From Hydractinia symbiolongicarpus (Eukaryota > Cnidaria > Hydrozoa > Anthoathecata > Hydractiniidae): 64,000 nt of DNA. The position numbers were made by a program, and so were the translations under genes. The notes beneath the pieces were generated by a model that saw only the letters and a list, made by a program, of their open reading frames with translations, was not told the DNA's origin and ran no database searches. The stretch spans positions 5,394,001 to 5,458,000 of the forward strand of contig NC_079882.1 of assembly GCF_029227915.1 (NCBI RefSeq), given 5' to 3'. This document shows positions 23,946 through 37,540 of the stretch, piece by piece (position 1 is the first letter of the stretch; every line of letters begins with the position of its first letter).

Positions 23946-25919
23946 GTAAGTTCAACTTATTTTTTATTTGTTTTTCTCATCCACCTATTAATTTATTGAT
24001 TCGATTTGATCGTTTTCGAGTTTGTTTGTGCCGATCGATTTATCACGTATTAGAAAGTGATTACCAAGTTGTTCAAAAACATCGCCATTATGTTCATACG
24101 CGTGTTTCAATTGTAACTTCTGATTGGTCAATACAATAGCATTCTTTTAAAAGTAGTTTCAACGTAATGTGACCGTTATAGTTGGCACGTAGCCATCTTT
24201 TTGTAGATACTATGTATCGACATGTACTTTTACTTTGAAACAACATGAAGCCGTGAACGCTCGGAGATCTCGAATTGTTTCAGCTCTGAGATTTATCACC
24301 GCCGTATAATGTAGCATCTGTCAATTCAAACATTGCCATTAACTATTCAAACTCAAATTTCGTCAACGCAGAAAAGTAAAACTTTGGACAAGTATGATAT
24401 AGCGCTCGCCACAGACTACAAAACTGTGAGTCAATCTATTCTGTTTAGCGTTCGTAATTAGCATTGATGTCTTAGGCGGTTTTCTAGTGACGGTTGTTGT
24501 GTTTGCGTAGCATAAATAGGAGATTTTAATGCGCTAGAACGGTCTTTGCAGGATCCTAATTGATAGCAATACCAAAAAGACCTGAAGAGGCTATCCTGCG
24601 TTAATACTTGTATTATTAGTAACAATATCCGACCATATCGGCTAAGTAGTTGTAATAACAATGTCAAATGAAAGATCTCTCATATCAATACCCATATTCT
24701 GTCTGTTCAAAATGGCTCCAAGCAGCTTTACTTCAGGTCTAAAGCAGGGTAATTCATTTTGTTGACGGGTGAACCTTTGCACATATTTCTAGGTAATGAG
24801 ATCTTAAGATTTTCTGTGGAAATATTTCTATAATAATAGCCGTATTTTGTTTGTTGGCCAAAATCGGGTTGTTTTAACTTTACGCACGAAATGTTTATGC
24901 TAATAATAACAAATATGAAATAGTTTTAACGACTTCGCTGTTGCGGGTAAATATCTGTGGATTTTTGATGGGCTGACGACTAGTCTAAGATAATAGCCAC
25001 ATTTTTGTGTTCAAAATAGTTGCGCTGCAGCCTAATTGTAGACCTCCCACAGAGTAATTTTATTTCTTCATGACAACAAGCAAACAAGTATGTACAGATA
25101 ACAATGCGGTAAATATGTACGACAGGTTAATTCCCTAAAAAATTGGAAGTGGTAGCGACATATTGTACGCCTAAAGTGAAATTGCTTTGTTGCTAGTACA
25201 ATTTAAATAAAAAACAAGGCCTGCTCTGCTGCACATTATAACACCCTTTAAAGCTGTTTTCCCTTTAAGAATATTTTCCACCGAAAAAAACAAAAAGGAA
25301 CAGAGAAGCTACTGAGGCTGCGCACTTAAATTTTCCGGAGTAAGTGGAATTTATAATCACGATTTTTTTCTCATATTTTTTTGAATTTCTGTGTTTATAT
25401 GAAAAGCATGTGTTTATTGCTAATAAAGCTTGATAAATGGAGGTGGTAAAAATAAATTGACAAAAAAGTTCGGTCGGATAAAAAAATCTGCAAAAATTGT
25501 TAGTCAACAAAAATATTAGTCACTTATCCAAAATTTGGTCACTTTTTGCCAACTTTTTTTTTTCGATAAGGTGTCATCTACAACCTAGTCAAACTGTTTT
25601 CACATAGTGTTGAGTTTGAGTAACAAAAGTTAGTTAGAGATAGAAGACTTCATTCTTCTTTTCTTCCGCATGAAAAGTATGTTTAATTTATCTTAATTGT
25701 TATGCCTAGACATTACAGCAGGACGTCAATGCATTTAAACTGACGTCAATTCATTGAATATATTTAAATAGCCGATAAACAACATTTTTCGAATTTGCAC
25801 ATTCTTTAGGAGAAAAAAACACATCTTCTTTGAAAAGCTGAATTTTGGCCTGGTTCTGGATTTTTAGTCACACAAACTTTTTGTGTTAATACAAGAGAAG
25901 AATAGTGAAACAATATTTG

Positions 25920-26445
25920 CGCTTTTAAGTTTAAGGCCAAATAACTTGGAAAACGGTAAAAGTAACTGACGTCATCTCCTGCGTGGGTAACTGGGGACGA
26001 CTTGGGATCACAATAGGACTAATTACCTAAAGCTTGGTCAACCACCCTGCTTTGGAACAGACGGGTAAATGACGTCATCAAAATACAAACACCAATATCT
26101 CTTCAACCGTTCGTGAAAAGTGCATGATCCTATACATTTTCTTGGTCAGCGTTTCAAGCTCTACAGATAAAGGCAACGGGTATACAAATTTCGATTCTGG
26201 CTGGTCTCTGTTGACGTCAACAGAATTTTAAGCCCTTATATCTCTTTCAACGTTCGTGAAAGGCACGTTATCCATTATATTTTCCTCTTTAGCGTTTGAA
26301 GCTCTACACAGTACAGGCAACGAGTAAATAAATTTCACCAAACGTTTTTTTGTTTTCTAACGTCACTAAGACTCCTTCAGCAACCTATATATTTCCCATT
26401 GTTCTTTTGCCTAAGTGGATTTTTCACATGCTTATCGACTAGTAT
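25920..26445 (-). mobile_element. Non-autonomous repeat family, inverted copy
   Basis: This is the reverse-complement relative of 16580-17800. It shares the segment TAACTGACGTCATCTCCTGC and the AGAACAA...CCTAAGTGGAT end near 26400. It has two internal units starting around 25980 and 26210, both containing TGACGTCA-like words. Confidence 0.5.
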
Positions 26446-26819
26446 AATGTAATTTTAAATCCTCCTTACACTTTTGCTGCTTCAATGTACAAATATTTCT
26501 TATTTTTTTATTACACTTGCTAACATTAACGCGCGTGTGAAACCACTGGCTAATAAGTTCACTCAAAAATTGTCTTTGAAATTAAATAATCCAGGGTTTA
26601 TACGCAGGAATTTATGATCTGAAAAATAATTACGTAATTTTTAAATAGTATAGAATAGAATCATAGTTTCGTTACTGTGTTCACACGAAAGCACAAAAAT
26701 ATGTAAATGTGAAGATTTAACCATTAGAATGATGGTTCGTGTTAGGCACCGTTGTGTAGCTTAGCTCATCCTCTTTCTAAAGCAAGTCAAACACTTAGCA
26801 TAACAACTCTCTTACGAGT

Positions 26820-27420
26820 TATAATTGTGGTGCTGCTGTTCTCCGATTTCTGATTTCCGACTTTTTTTGCCGTCTATCACTTATGTTTTGCGGTTTATCT
26901 GCCTCGTCCTGTTTTGTACTAGTTTCAAATTCAACATGCTTTCACGGAAATTTTATGACGTCGTTTCGCTTCTCTGAATTTGTAGAACATCTTGATTAAG
27001 ATCAACGATATCGGATTAACAAATTTACGTAATCAAAAGATGTTGCACATATCCTTTGATAGTGTTTTCTTGGAATATTATTTAACTAACATCTCACAAA
27101 ATTATGCTTTGGAGATTTTTGGATTTTAGGTTTTTCTCAAAATTGGCAAACATCATCACTTTCCCAAACGTTTTTTTAGGACAGAGGTGTAGACCGAGTA
27201 AGCAACGTGGAAAATGTGCAATTTTCAGTTGCAATTTCCACAATGTCTGTATTATGGAACAATCCGTTCGACTTGGGTAGTCGAACGGATTGTTCTATGA
27301 TCGGAGACATTGTGAAATTAAAGTGTGCTGACGTCAGCAAAAATTAGTACACTTTATGATTTTGAATCTATGTGAAGATTTACTAGTTCGCAGTGAGTGT
27401 TACTTAGACAGAAACAGTGT
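26820..27420 (+). mobile_element. Dispersed repeat with central hairpin, copy 1
   Basis: Parts of this segment match 30080-30720. Shared parts are ATTTTATGACGTCGTTTCGC with ATTCTATGACGTTCTATCAC, and GCTGACGTCAGCAAAAATTA with GCTGACATCAGCAAGATTTA. The words TGTAGACCGAGTAAGCAACG also resemble GCGTAGACCAAGTAAGCAGC near 1475. This is a non-coding repeat family. Confidence 0.4.
27238..27315. repeat. Strong inverted repeat (hairpin)
   Basis: Arms read CACAATGTCT...GGAACAATCCGTTCGACT and AGTCGAACGGATTGTTC...AGACATTGTG around a 5-nt loop (TGGGT). The inner 17 or so pairs are perfect and the outer 10 pairs also match after a short bulge. It could be a transposon palindrome or a small-RNA hairpin. The very small loop is atypical for a canonical miRNA precursor. 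Confidence 0.75.
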
Positions 27421-27934
27421 TATTAATTGTTTGTTGTGGCCATCCTCGAAATTCTGCCCTCTTTCCCAATATGTTATGTCCGAAGTTGTAGCTTGATTTA
27501 AAACTGCTGTAATCCATTGATGCAAGCGCGCCGTTTTATAATCAAGGTGAAGCTTGAATCCTTTAAACAACGAAGCGACTTTTTCCAACTCCAAGTTAAA
27601 GTAAATAAATAAAACGATTAAAAAGGGAAAAAACAGGATTATTAAAACAACGATATTTCCCGACACATATTTTTATAAGTTATATACAAAAACGCGATGC
27701 TTTCGATTGTTGCATAAATTGTCAACAACCAACAAGTAAGCAAAAGTTAAGCCTGTAAAAGAGAGAAATTTTGAGCCGCAACCAAAATTTCGTCTTACTT
27801 ATAAATAAAATCTTAAAATCTTTTGAAGTTTAAAGCTTTAACAGATGTTCACACTCATAGGAATAACTTGATTGCTGGCTGTTTATTTTTTATTTTTAAA
27901 TTACATTTGCATAAAAACATGAAAGCGACTTTCC

Positions 27935-28018
27935 ACCGGTAAGTACACCGGTATTTACACCGGTAATGTTGTAGCGTTTAATTTCTACCTTCGTTTTGAA
28001 GGTAGAATTTAAATTTCA
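27935..28018. repeat. ACCGGTA direct repeats and short hairpin
   Basis: Three ACCGGTA words lie 12-14 bp apart. They are followed by AATTTCTACCTTC and GAAGGTAGAATT around a GTTTT loop. This small inverted repeat has no identified gene around it. Confidence 0.5.
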
Positions 28019-30079
28019 AAATAGCGTCCTCAAAAGCAGCCATATCCATTTTTGCGAAGTACACATTCCAAAATACCGAATAAAATAAAATGAGATAAAT
28101 TATAGTTGAATTTTTAATGATTTGTTTACTTGCAATTGACTATTCTAATGCGTTTTTTATCATCTTTGGTGTTAAATGAACTAGTTAGCTAGGTATACTA
28201 TAGTTAGCTCTGAATATGAGGGTATTAGTCCAAACAAACGTGAAATGTCAATGTGGCAAAATTGGTGATGTTACTGGCATATATCCTATGTCTCCGCTTA
28301 TTGAGTGTACCTTATTTTACAAACAACATCTTTACAAAAAACATTAACTAGATTTACTGACAGCAATGGTAAAACAATAGCTGAGCTATTGAGGCATGTC
28401 TTACCCTGTTTATATTTTTCAAGTGAGACAAAAATAGTAGTTTGGGCTTTAAATGTGAACATTTTGTTGATACATTCTTTAAACTTGCATAACTAACTTT
28501 TCAAAATTGGTTCATAAATAATCTCGTCTTCATGTTAATCTGCTTTTTTGAATGCGTATTTGGCGGAACGAAAACACATATGGAAAAGGTCTATTACAGC
28601 TTAAATCACGCGTGATTCATAAGGGAATTACAATCAAATAACTTCTTTTGAGCTCAAAGCTTTTAATGTTGAATCATTTGATATTCGAGGCATTAACTGA
28701 AACAAAAAAATACATTTTTTAATTTATTTAAAGACATAACTGTATTTAAATCTGCAATCTTTTATAATGTTTTATTTAGCTGTCGCTATAGTTCGCTAAA
28801 AGAAGCATATTTTCCTAGTAACCAGTAGACAGCGAATAAACTGTACGGAGGCATCGTATAAATTAATAGTCAAATGAATACAACAAATTGTGTATATTTA
28901 TGAAAAGAAGTGCGCATTCGTCTTAAAGTGATTTCACGTGCTAACCAGAGGTCGTAAAGAAAGTTTGTTGCGAGGGAATTTAAGCCAAGATGTGTATGTG
29001 TAGAGTGATGCTGTTTTGTTGTTTTCAAAGATCAAATGGACGAGTCGATTTTGAAAGAAGTGACGAGTATGATTTTTAATTTGTATCTTCTTGTAGAGTT
29101 ATTTTTTTATCCGTACTTACCAACCTAGGATATAACGAACATCTCGATTTTTCAATCTCCGTTGTCCCAAAGAAACCCTGATCCACCTAACGAAACTCAA
29201 CGAACGAATTTTTTTAACCATTTGGGAAAAAATCCTTATTTGGTGTTGTTTTCTTCACGAAATCATGTTCCTAAATGGACTTTAATATACAGGGAACTAT
29301 AACAAACTTGTTTAACAAGAATAGACAAGAACAAAATATATATACAAAAGTGAGTCATGTGTTTAGTCACGTTGTTCTTTCAACCGATACATCATACATA
29401 TATCGTTTTTACCCCAATTTTGTACCATTAGTAGAAAGCGTGTGAAAATGTCACAGTTTTCAATAAAAAGAATATATGTCAAGTCGAGAAAAGAAAGAAG
29501 AAATGCATTATGGGCATGCATTGTCATGTCCTTTAAGTACTAATGAAATTAGGGATTCCTTCTAATAAACAAACTCCTATTTTTAAAAGGTTTTTAGTAT
29601 TATGAACCCTGATAATTTCACTGCAGTAAAATTAAAAGAATTTTTTTGATAGTAATAAGACTTTTGTCCAACGAAATTATCTTAGAAGAAAACTTTGTCT
29701 AAAAATTAGAATACTCGATTAAAAAACTATATTCTTTAGTTGTATTGTTTCTTACATATAACAAAACCTGTAAAAGTAAGAATTCTAAAAAATGGACAAA
29801 AGTGACGAAATTTTCTTGAGGTGACGAATATTTTGTCTAACGAATAATTTTGTCTGAAAAATATTCCATCAGACATTTTTGTAAAATTTTAGCTTAGCTA
29901 CTAGGTGGTCATTATTTTTTTTTTGGTTTAACCTGAAATCTTAGTCTGATATTCTTATTAACCATATTCTTATAAAAAACAAAGTGATATAATTGATTTT
30001 AACGCGATGATACAAATCATTGTGCGTACAGATGTGCACCTCAGATTATTTTTAGACATAGCATCACAATAACAGAATC

Positions 30080-30720
30080 TCTCTAAGCTGGATTTAGATC
30101 TTCCACTTGTCGCTGTTTGCTACTTTTGTATTCACCATGATTTCACAGAAATTCTATGACGTTCTATCACTGTTCTGTGAATTCATAGAAAAGTGTGTAA
30201 AACCACTTCTCTGTGAATTCATAGAAAATTGTGTGACGTTTTTACTATCCTCATCAAAGATATCTGTACATTCCCTATATGATATTATTAGATATGTGAC
30301 TTCAAAAGTTTTTTTATAAAGAAATATACAAATATGTGTCCGATATGCAATGGTACATGGAGCTCTAACTACACTCCTTTCTACAGCACTGTTGACATTT
30401 TTATGAAAAGGGACAGTTTTTGGCCATTTCTCGAGATTACCCAACAGCATCGACTGGTAGACTCCGAAAGTTCTACTTAGGTAGCTAAGTGAAGAAATTA
30501 AAAACTTGCAATGTTCACATATGTAAAATAAACAAAAAAATTAAAATAAAAAAAACGCGAATATTAGTGATGCTGACATCAGCAAGATTTAGTACAGTTT
30601 GAAGTTTTGGATCAACCAAATAACTCATGAAGGAGTGAACACGGACAAGTTTAAAGTGTGTGTGAGTGATAAGAAAAGGGGCTAGATGGTTGCTTGTGGT
30701 TACGAAAAATAAGACTGTAG
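30080..30720 (+). mobile_element. Dispersed repeat, copy 2
   Basis: This is the related copy of 26820-27420. Inside it, CTGTGAATTCATAGAAAA is directly duplicated (near 30175 and 30214). No coding potential is supported. Confidence 0.4.
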
Positions 30721-31107
30721 ACAAGACCTTGACTTCAAATAAATCTGCAGAAAAAATTCTTGTATAATTAGTGTAAAGCAGTGGTTTATTGTTGAAACCA
30801 GCTGTTTATCTGCAGATTAGGAATATGCCCATTTCCATATTTACCGCGTCCATATTTCGCGTACTTTTGTTATATAGATAGAAGGGCTGTAGGCCGGTAA
30901 AAAAATCCATGTGAATCTTCCTACCGCAATAAAATGAATAAAGTTGTATCTCATATTTGCTATTTCTGTGCCTGTAACGCAACTTTTTAATAGTTAGAAG
31001 GTATGTTTTTCGTTCGCTACCTTGAAAACATCGAACCTAAAATTGTTCTCTTGCTCTTTAACATTTGATAAACTTATACATTATTTTTTGTATTTAGTGA
31101 TCTCAGG

Positions 31108-31137
31108 AAGGACAAAAATACTGACATCAATGGAAAG
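31108..31137 (+). CDS. Candidate 30-nt micro-exon (KDKNTDINGK)
   Basis: ATCTCAG is followed by 30 nt open in the frame that accepts a phase 2 donor. It ends at a perfect GTAAGT donor, again in phase 2. It would extend MSFDE with a charged peptide. Its support is only splice signals and frame agreement. Confidence 0.25.
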
Positions 31138-31212
31138 TAAGTTGTACTTTTTTTTATTCTTAACCTTCCATAATTTTAAATGATAACCAGCGTACCAAAT
31201 ACACTGAGTTAC

Positions 31213-31407
31213 TTATAACTTGTGAGGACTTCTAAAGTCATTATATTCACTGGTCGCTTCACTTTCCATGATCAATTCAGTCCTGCTCCAAGATTTTAAC
31301 ACTTGGCTAGAAACTTTAAATTTGAAGAATGCTTGGACACTTGTAGATGACACTTTATCACAAGCAAGCATAAAAAGTAGAACATAAATCAAATAACATC
31401 GTTTCAT
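31213..31407 (-). CDS. Possible small secreted protein, 64 residues
   Basis: An ATG at 31407 opens MKRCYLIYVLLFMLACDKVSS, a textbook signal peptide with likely cleavage after VSS. A mature stretch of about 43 residues without cysteines follows. A TATA-like TTATATAG lies about 70 nt upstream. I do not recognise a family. It could be a complete tiny gene, the first exon of a larger one (a GTAACT sits just after the stop), or a chance ORF. Confidence 0.33.
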   Translation of the reverse strand: MKRCYLIYVLLFMLACDKVSSTSVQAFFKFKVSSQVLKSWSRTELIMESEATSEYNDFRSPHKL

Positions 31408-31499
31408 TACACATGCAGTCAATATAAATGTGCTTAGTTTTACATTTCGAGGTTCACCCCACTCATCAAAATTGCTATATAATTTTAAATATAGCTTTA

Positions 31500-34400
31500 A
31501 TTAATTTTATAATTAAAATGACGATGACAAAGCAATATTTATAACCATTATTTAATTTATTTTCATTTTCTCTAAATATTATATGTAGTAAATTGGCCTG
31601 TTAAACAGGTGTGCCTCGCCTAACCGAGATTTCCGTTTTACTAAGAAAATCAAAAACAAAACAGTATATGTCACGAAACAAGTCATGTGAAACCGATATA
31701 GAATTCTCTACCATCTAGTCGAGCCAAAAATGAAAAATGGCCTCGATTGCCTCTGTTTGCTGCTCAATAATTACGCAGGTGATAAAATATGTTGAACAAA
31801 ACTTGAGTCATGACAAGATACTGATGGCAGAAAATAAACAATAGGGGGTGACCATCTCGTCATAACAAAGAAGTGCATATGCAAAAAAACTTATAATATG
31901 CTTTAAATCCGCATTCCTTCTTAAAGCAGTTATTTTCCCATCAAATTTGTTCAAGAAAAGTTTTTTCTTAAACCTTTTGAATAAACCTTTTCATCAAGAG
32001 GAAATTCGGATAATATAAAAACCTTTCAAAAGCATGTTCGACTCAGATTAGAAGCACGTTTTGTATTTCGCCCACGCAATATGTAGATGCATATATATTT
32101 CGAAAGTCGTTACGATGCAGGCATTATAGTGCTGTAGATAGCAAATGAACAGTGACAAAAAATAATGACTGTCAAGACAGTTTAGTATGATCAAGAAGTT
32201 CTTATTTGGTAGTAAATATAATATCATACAAGAAAGGAAGTTCATGTAAATGATAGGATGTCTGAAGACTACAAAGGCCGTTTAGCTACAAATGGTGGTC
32301 GTTTTCTACAATGCTTATGTTGTTGTGGGTATGCGTGTCCATGTTTAATTTCTTTTTAATTCACTTTATTTATATTTGTATGATAGTGGCTAAATGTATT
32401 TCTGATAATTCGATCAATACCTTCGCTACATAAAAATTGCCATTATGTGTCCGTAGATTGAACATTATAGATGTTATCATGTCATACCCAAGCGAGTTTA
32501 TTCTAGGCTGCATTTTGTCGGCTACAGTTGTTATCAAAGGCCGTTGATTATAATGATGCAACAGATAAGTGGTAAAATTTTTACAGGGTGGTCATTTTAT
32601 CATTATACGATATCCTTTTAAAAAAATTCAAACAGACGTCTCTTGTAACGCTAAAAATCTACGTGAAGACAATCTACGTGAAAACAATAATGTCTTATCA
32701 AGCTATTAAGGTAACTATTAATCAAACAATCTTTCTAATATCACTTAATACACATTCTTGATGATATTAATCAATACCGAGCTAACTTTTTATACTGATG
32801 TATAAGAAACTAGCTTAGTATTTGACTATTTAAAATTTTAAAAAAAACTTTTGGACACAGGAAAGAACTTTCCAAGAAGAAATTTCCAGAAGTTTAGAAT
32901 AATAACAAAAAATATATTCTATTTTTATTTTATTTTTATTTTAAAATTCAGAACATATTAAGAACGTACTTACTTTAGAAAACTGTTTTCGTTAATACTT
33001 ATACATGTATGCAGTTTAATACAAAACATAATTTTTACACAATCAGATACTTCTCCACCTCCAACTTAGCCAAGAAGCCGATTAGTAATCTTGTAGAAAC
33101 AAAATTGTTAAATTAAGAAGCTTTTGTGACAAAACCGTTCGCTAGGCTCTTATGGTTTTAAATTATATTATCTAGGATATTTTACGTTCTCGGGAAAACC
33201 CTAATATCTGCCAATGAATATAAAAAAAATCATTTATCTTGATTCAAAGAAACAGTTAGGCTGACGATCATATTTGTTTTCTTCAGTGAAGCCATGTAGC
33301 AAATAAAGGTGAATGAAAAGGATCCTCCTTATGCTAACTATATTATTCAAGAATAACTGTGTTTTCAACTTGGAGGTGCTATTTTTAACATGTCCGGATA
33401 TCCCTTTGCTCTCAATGCTGTTTGGTAATACTTGGTCGTTATGGTCCCCTATTTGAAAAATTCGATTAACTTTTTTTGGAATCTTAATCAAATCTTTAGG
33501 TTCCTTATCATTGAAACAGGATTAAATGAAGCTTTAGAACAGCTACTCAACCATAACGCATACACCCTAAAATGTTACGTTAAATTTTGGTAAAAAAAAA
33601 ATGTTAACAATACTTATGCACACAATTTGTACGTAAGTGTAAGTCTTGTCTGCTTAGTTAAGATTCAACATGAAAAAAAAGCACAAAACATTTTTAGGGT
33701 GCAATAGGGATTAGGGAATGTTGCAAACTTTCGAAAGTTATGATTTTAAATGTTAAGCGCACTTTAGGGTAGTTTAAAGAATAAAAAAGTTTTAATTACC
33801 GGGGCTATCTCGTTAGTTATGAAACTCTTTTCAGGGATATACGTAATACTAACTTAATAATGAGGATCTTGACTGTCAAAACTAGGATTAAAGATGTGGC
33901 ATTATCTACTTATCAGTCTTATAAAGATGAGCATAATAATAACCTAAGTGATAATGAATCACAAGCCTTATTTTCTTTATCTCGAAATAGCGTTGTCGTT
34001 GTACAAAAATCAGCAAACTGTCTAGGGAAAACAAACGGTATTTGTTAAAGATTGAAGAAAGCTTATCCATGATGCGGAATAGTCCCCAGTGAAAAAACAA
34101 CATAAGATCAGCTCCATTGTATTTATGCAATTAGGTATTTATTCTGTAACTATGATTACTGTTAAACTTTGTAGATATTTAAGACAAAATTTGACATTAT
34201 TAAATACTTGAAAATGGGTGTGTGAACACCCAAGGCGTTGCAAACAATGTATTTTTTTTGTTGTTGTCAATTAACTATCGCGCCGATTCTTTATTATCGT
34301 AGTACTTAATGGATCTTGTTTTTATCGATATTTAAATATGAGTTTACAATATTCTATAAATAAGTGAAGTTCATGTTAGGATTCTAAAAGTTGGTCTTAT

Positions 34401-35040
34401 GATGATAAGTCCTCCTACCTCACTGACATGTAGCTCCTGCACTTTTATTCCTGTGGTGTAAACCTAAAAAAACAGGAATTCAAGCGAAGGTACGCTGCCT
34501 GTGGCGAACTTTCATTAGGGCAGTTACTCGACTATAACTCACACCTTTTTTTTTATAAGAACGTATAAATTTTACCCGAAGTTGGATGTGTTATCTTCAG
34601 TCTCAAATGTTATTACTTGTGTTCTTACAAAATTTAAAATACGGAAATATGTGGCCAGGTTAACGGATGATGATGAATTTTTATTGGAAATATGGATGAA
34701 GTTGTCGTATTGTAAACACATTTGAAAAAAGAAATGTTATGTTACATTTTGGTAAAGAAACTTTTATTTGTAAATCTCGGTGGTGACCCAACTTTGCCTC
34801 GCGATATTTTTTTAGAATTTTACTGTGGGGTAAAGCTAAGGGGGCACGAGGAATACTTTCCTGCGCGTGCTATACAACATTGCTCCATTGCTCGCGCATG
34901 ACAAAATTGCTCGTGTCTCAAATGTACTTTTTAGTGCAATAGGGCAAAAAATGTTGCATGGAGCAAAAATTGTGCTCCACAACTTGGGAGATCATAATAT
35001 GTTCGGAAAACCGAACCGGGTTTTTCGAACATTAAAAGCG
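31500..35040. other. Gene-free stretch
   Basis: The DNA is AT-rich with frequent stops in all frames. I found no splice-supported exon, RNA gene or clear transposon in it. Confidence 0.4.
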
Positions 35041-35047
35041 TTTTTGC

Positions 35048-35134
35048 AATTCTCGTGTTAAGAGCTTTTGTGATAAATTCTCATGTTAAGAACTTCTTTG
35101 CAATAAATTCTCATGTTAAGAATTTCTTTGCAAC
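35048..35134 (+). repeat. Tandem repeat, about 30-bp unit, three copies
   Basis: Three successive units of AATTCTCATGTTAAGAACTT followed by CTTTGCAATA are visible. The first unit is more diverged than the other two. Confidence 0.75.
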
Positions 35135-36173
35135 GACAACGTTGGGATAGACTTTTTCATTTTTTAATACTATAATAAAGACCAATCATGATATCTGTGA
35201 TGGCTTCGTATATACCACGCTCAGACTTGAAGTCAGGGTTTGATGCTAATGCAGCCAGAAGCAGCAGTTGCACTCCGTTATCATGAAAACTATGTGTTCT
35301 CTGTTTTGTTATCGCCAATACTTTTATTTCTTCTAATAGTTAGCACTTCCTTGCTTATCTTTTTTCATTGTCAATTTAGTTGGCATATTTACAACTTTTT
35401 GTTAAATCTTCTTTTATCAAGAATCTTGCAAGAGAAAACACTTTTTTTTTACTGAATAATACCAAGTGTGTATAGTGGGAACAGATACAGATAGACAATA
35501 TACCGGATAGATTTTTGGTCCGGTCCAAAGGACTATCCAGTATAATAGAAATAGAGTATAAGCCGTACAATAACTAGCGGCACGAAAAAAGGGGATTGAG
35601 GGTATGTGTAAAATGTTCTATTTATAACTCGCAGTTAATAATTTGCAAGTTTCATTAAAATGTTTCGCAAGGACGTTCGCACCGTATTTTCGTTTGTATA
35701 TACCTCCTAAGCTATTAGAAGAGAACGAACAGAATGGTAATATTAAAGTTAAAACTGTTTCATTTCCCTAGTTGTAAAAATCAATTATTCGCTTAAATGT
35801 AACGCTCTTTTACGTAAAGCATCCGGTTTAATTTACAGAACGTTGTGAAACAATTTCGATAACCATGGAAGTCAAACATTTAATTCTCTTTGGTAATTTT
35901 ATTTGTTTTAATACTACTACCTTGTTTTTTTAAAAAGCGCAATTTATTTTACAACAACACGTTACTTTCAAAAAGCAATAACGTCTACTTTGTATGCTTG
36001 GCTAAATCACAGTACATAGGTAGTAAGTCAAAAATGAAATCCAGCTAAATGAAATCCAGCTAAGTAACTATCCTTTTAAAACCACAGGGGTAATCTAATT
36101 GATAATTACTCGCTGCTTTTAACTTGGATTTAAAATGCACTTTTCTAAACTATTGTGCTAAACTAGAAACTCC

Positions 36174-36281
36174 GCTATTATTCGGCTAGCTATAATTCGG
36201 GTAGCTATAATTCGGGTAGCTATAATTCGGGTAGCTATTATTCGGGTAGCTATTATTCGGGTAGCTATTATTCAGGTAGCT
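36174..36281 (+). repeat. 15-bp tandem repeat, seven copies
   Basis: ATTCGGGTAGCTATA is repeated about seven times with single-base changes (CGGC, CAGG, TATT). It is a clean minisatellite and non-coding. Confidence 0.9.
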
Positions 36282-37473
36282 TTTCCACGGCAGTCACGTA
36301 TACGTAGTTTTTTTATGAATCTGTAATGCAATACTGTTTTTGTTTCTATAACAATAAAAAGAAATTCTGCCATAGCGTAAAAAGCGAACAAAATTCATCA
36401 AACATTTCCCACACGTTCCCAGAAGGCGGCACCTCTAGCGGAAATTTTTTTCTTCACATTTACTTCTGTCAAAATTCATATGCTGTTAAAAACAGTTTAC
36501 AACCATCCCCAAACAGAACCCGAAAGACGGCGGAACTCTTTTTATCAAATTTCAAACCAGATTAAGGTAAACTTTATATTGCAGTCCTAAATTAAACAAA
36601 AAGTCTGTTATACGGGGACTAACTCACTTAGAAATATTTTGATATGATTGCCTTGTTGTATTACCGTAAATAGGGGATTAAGCGCCCGGGCCTATTAGAG
36701 CAGGGCGCTTATCAGACATTTAATTTTACTGCACTTTTAATACCATGATTTCGGTTAAATAAACTATTAAAGTACGAGACGATATATAGAGAAATGAATT
36801 TCCGCCATCACAACAACCTATATATTATAAGATTTCAACGTGTAAAATTCGCATGTTATGATACTTTGAAAATTGCTTTAAAAATTGAAAATTTGATTGC
36901 TGCCATTTTGTTTCTGTCATGACGAAAGAAAAAGATGCCAAGTTTGATTAAATTTAGAAAAGCCTATCAAAAGGTACGGAGGCGAAGAAGTGCGGTATTT
37001 CGCCATCTCCCCCTCCCCTGGTCATAATATGTTCAAAAAAAAAAAAAACCTGACCGAATAGTGTTAAGCAAGTGGCGTTGTCAACATTTTAAGTAGCTCC
37101 GTAATATTTTTAACTTAAGAGAAAACACAGACGTTAGGTTGTGGTGGTAACTTCATGTATTTTTTGCTTTTAACTGTCTTAGTTAGAGAACGAATGCGGA
37201 ATTCATGACGTAAAAAGAGAAAAATGGGGTATGATTTTGTATTTATCGACCCAAAAAGTCGTCAAATTCAACATATTATTCGAGTTATTGGCGCGAAGGA
37301 CACGACGTCATTTGTATCATGTAATGGGTTTTAATAAAATTTCTTAGTTTAAAATAAATCTTACCCATAAAAACGAACAAATTGACAAAACAAACGGACA
37401 AATTGATATTTTTTTATAGAGCAGTAAAAGTGTTATCTTCGGCAAATAAAATCTAATGAGAATCTACACTCCT

Positions 37474-37540
37474 CAACCTCGTCCCCAGAACATCCTGTAT
37501 CTTTTCTGACATCACCGTCCCGATAAAAAAACGAGGTTGT
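37474..37540. mobile_element. Palindromic MITE-like repeat, copy 1
   Basis: CAACCTCGTCCCCAGAACAT...ACGAGGTTG has inverted ends. Its first half matches 60496-60535 (CCTCGTCCCCAG, CTTGTATCTTTTCT). Repeats beginning CCTCGTCCCCAG-like are, to my knowledge, common palindromic elements in cnidarian genomes. Confidence 0.55.

Noticed and set aside
27400-27666. 88-residue minus-strand ORF with an N-terminal hydrophobic stretch
   Set aside because: The frame starts at GTG, contains no methionine, has an upstream in-frame stop and no acceptor, and overlaps a repeat.
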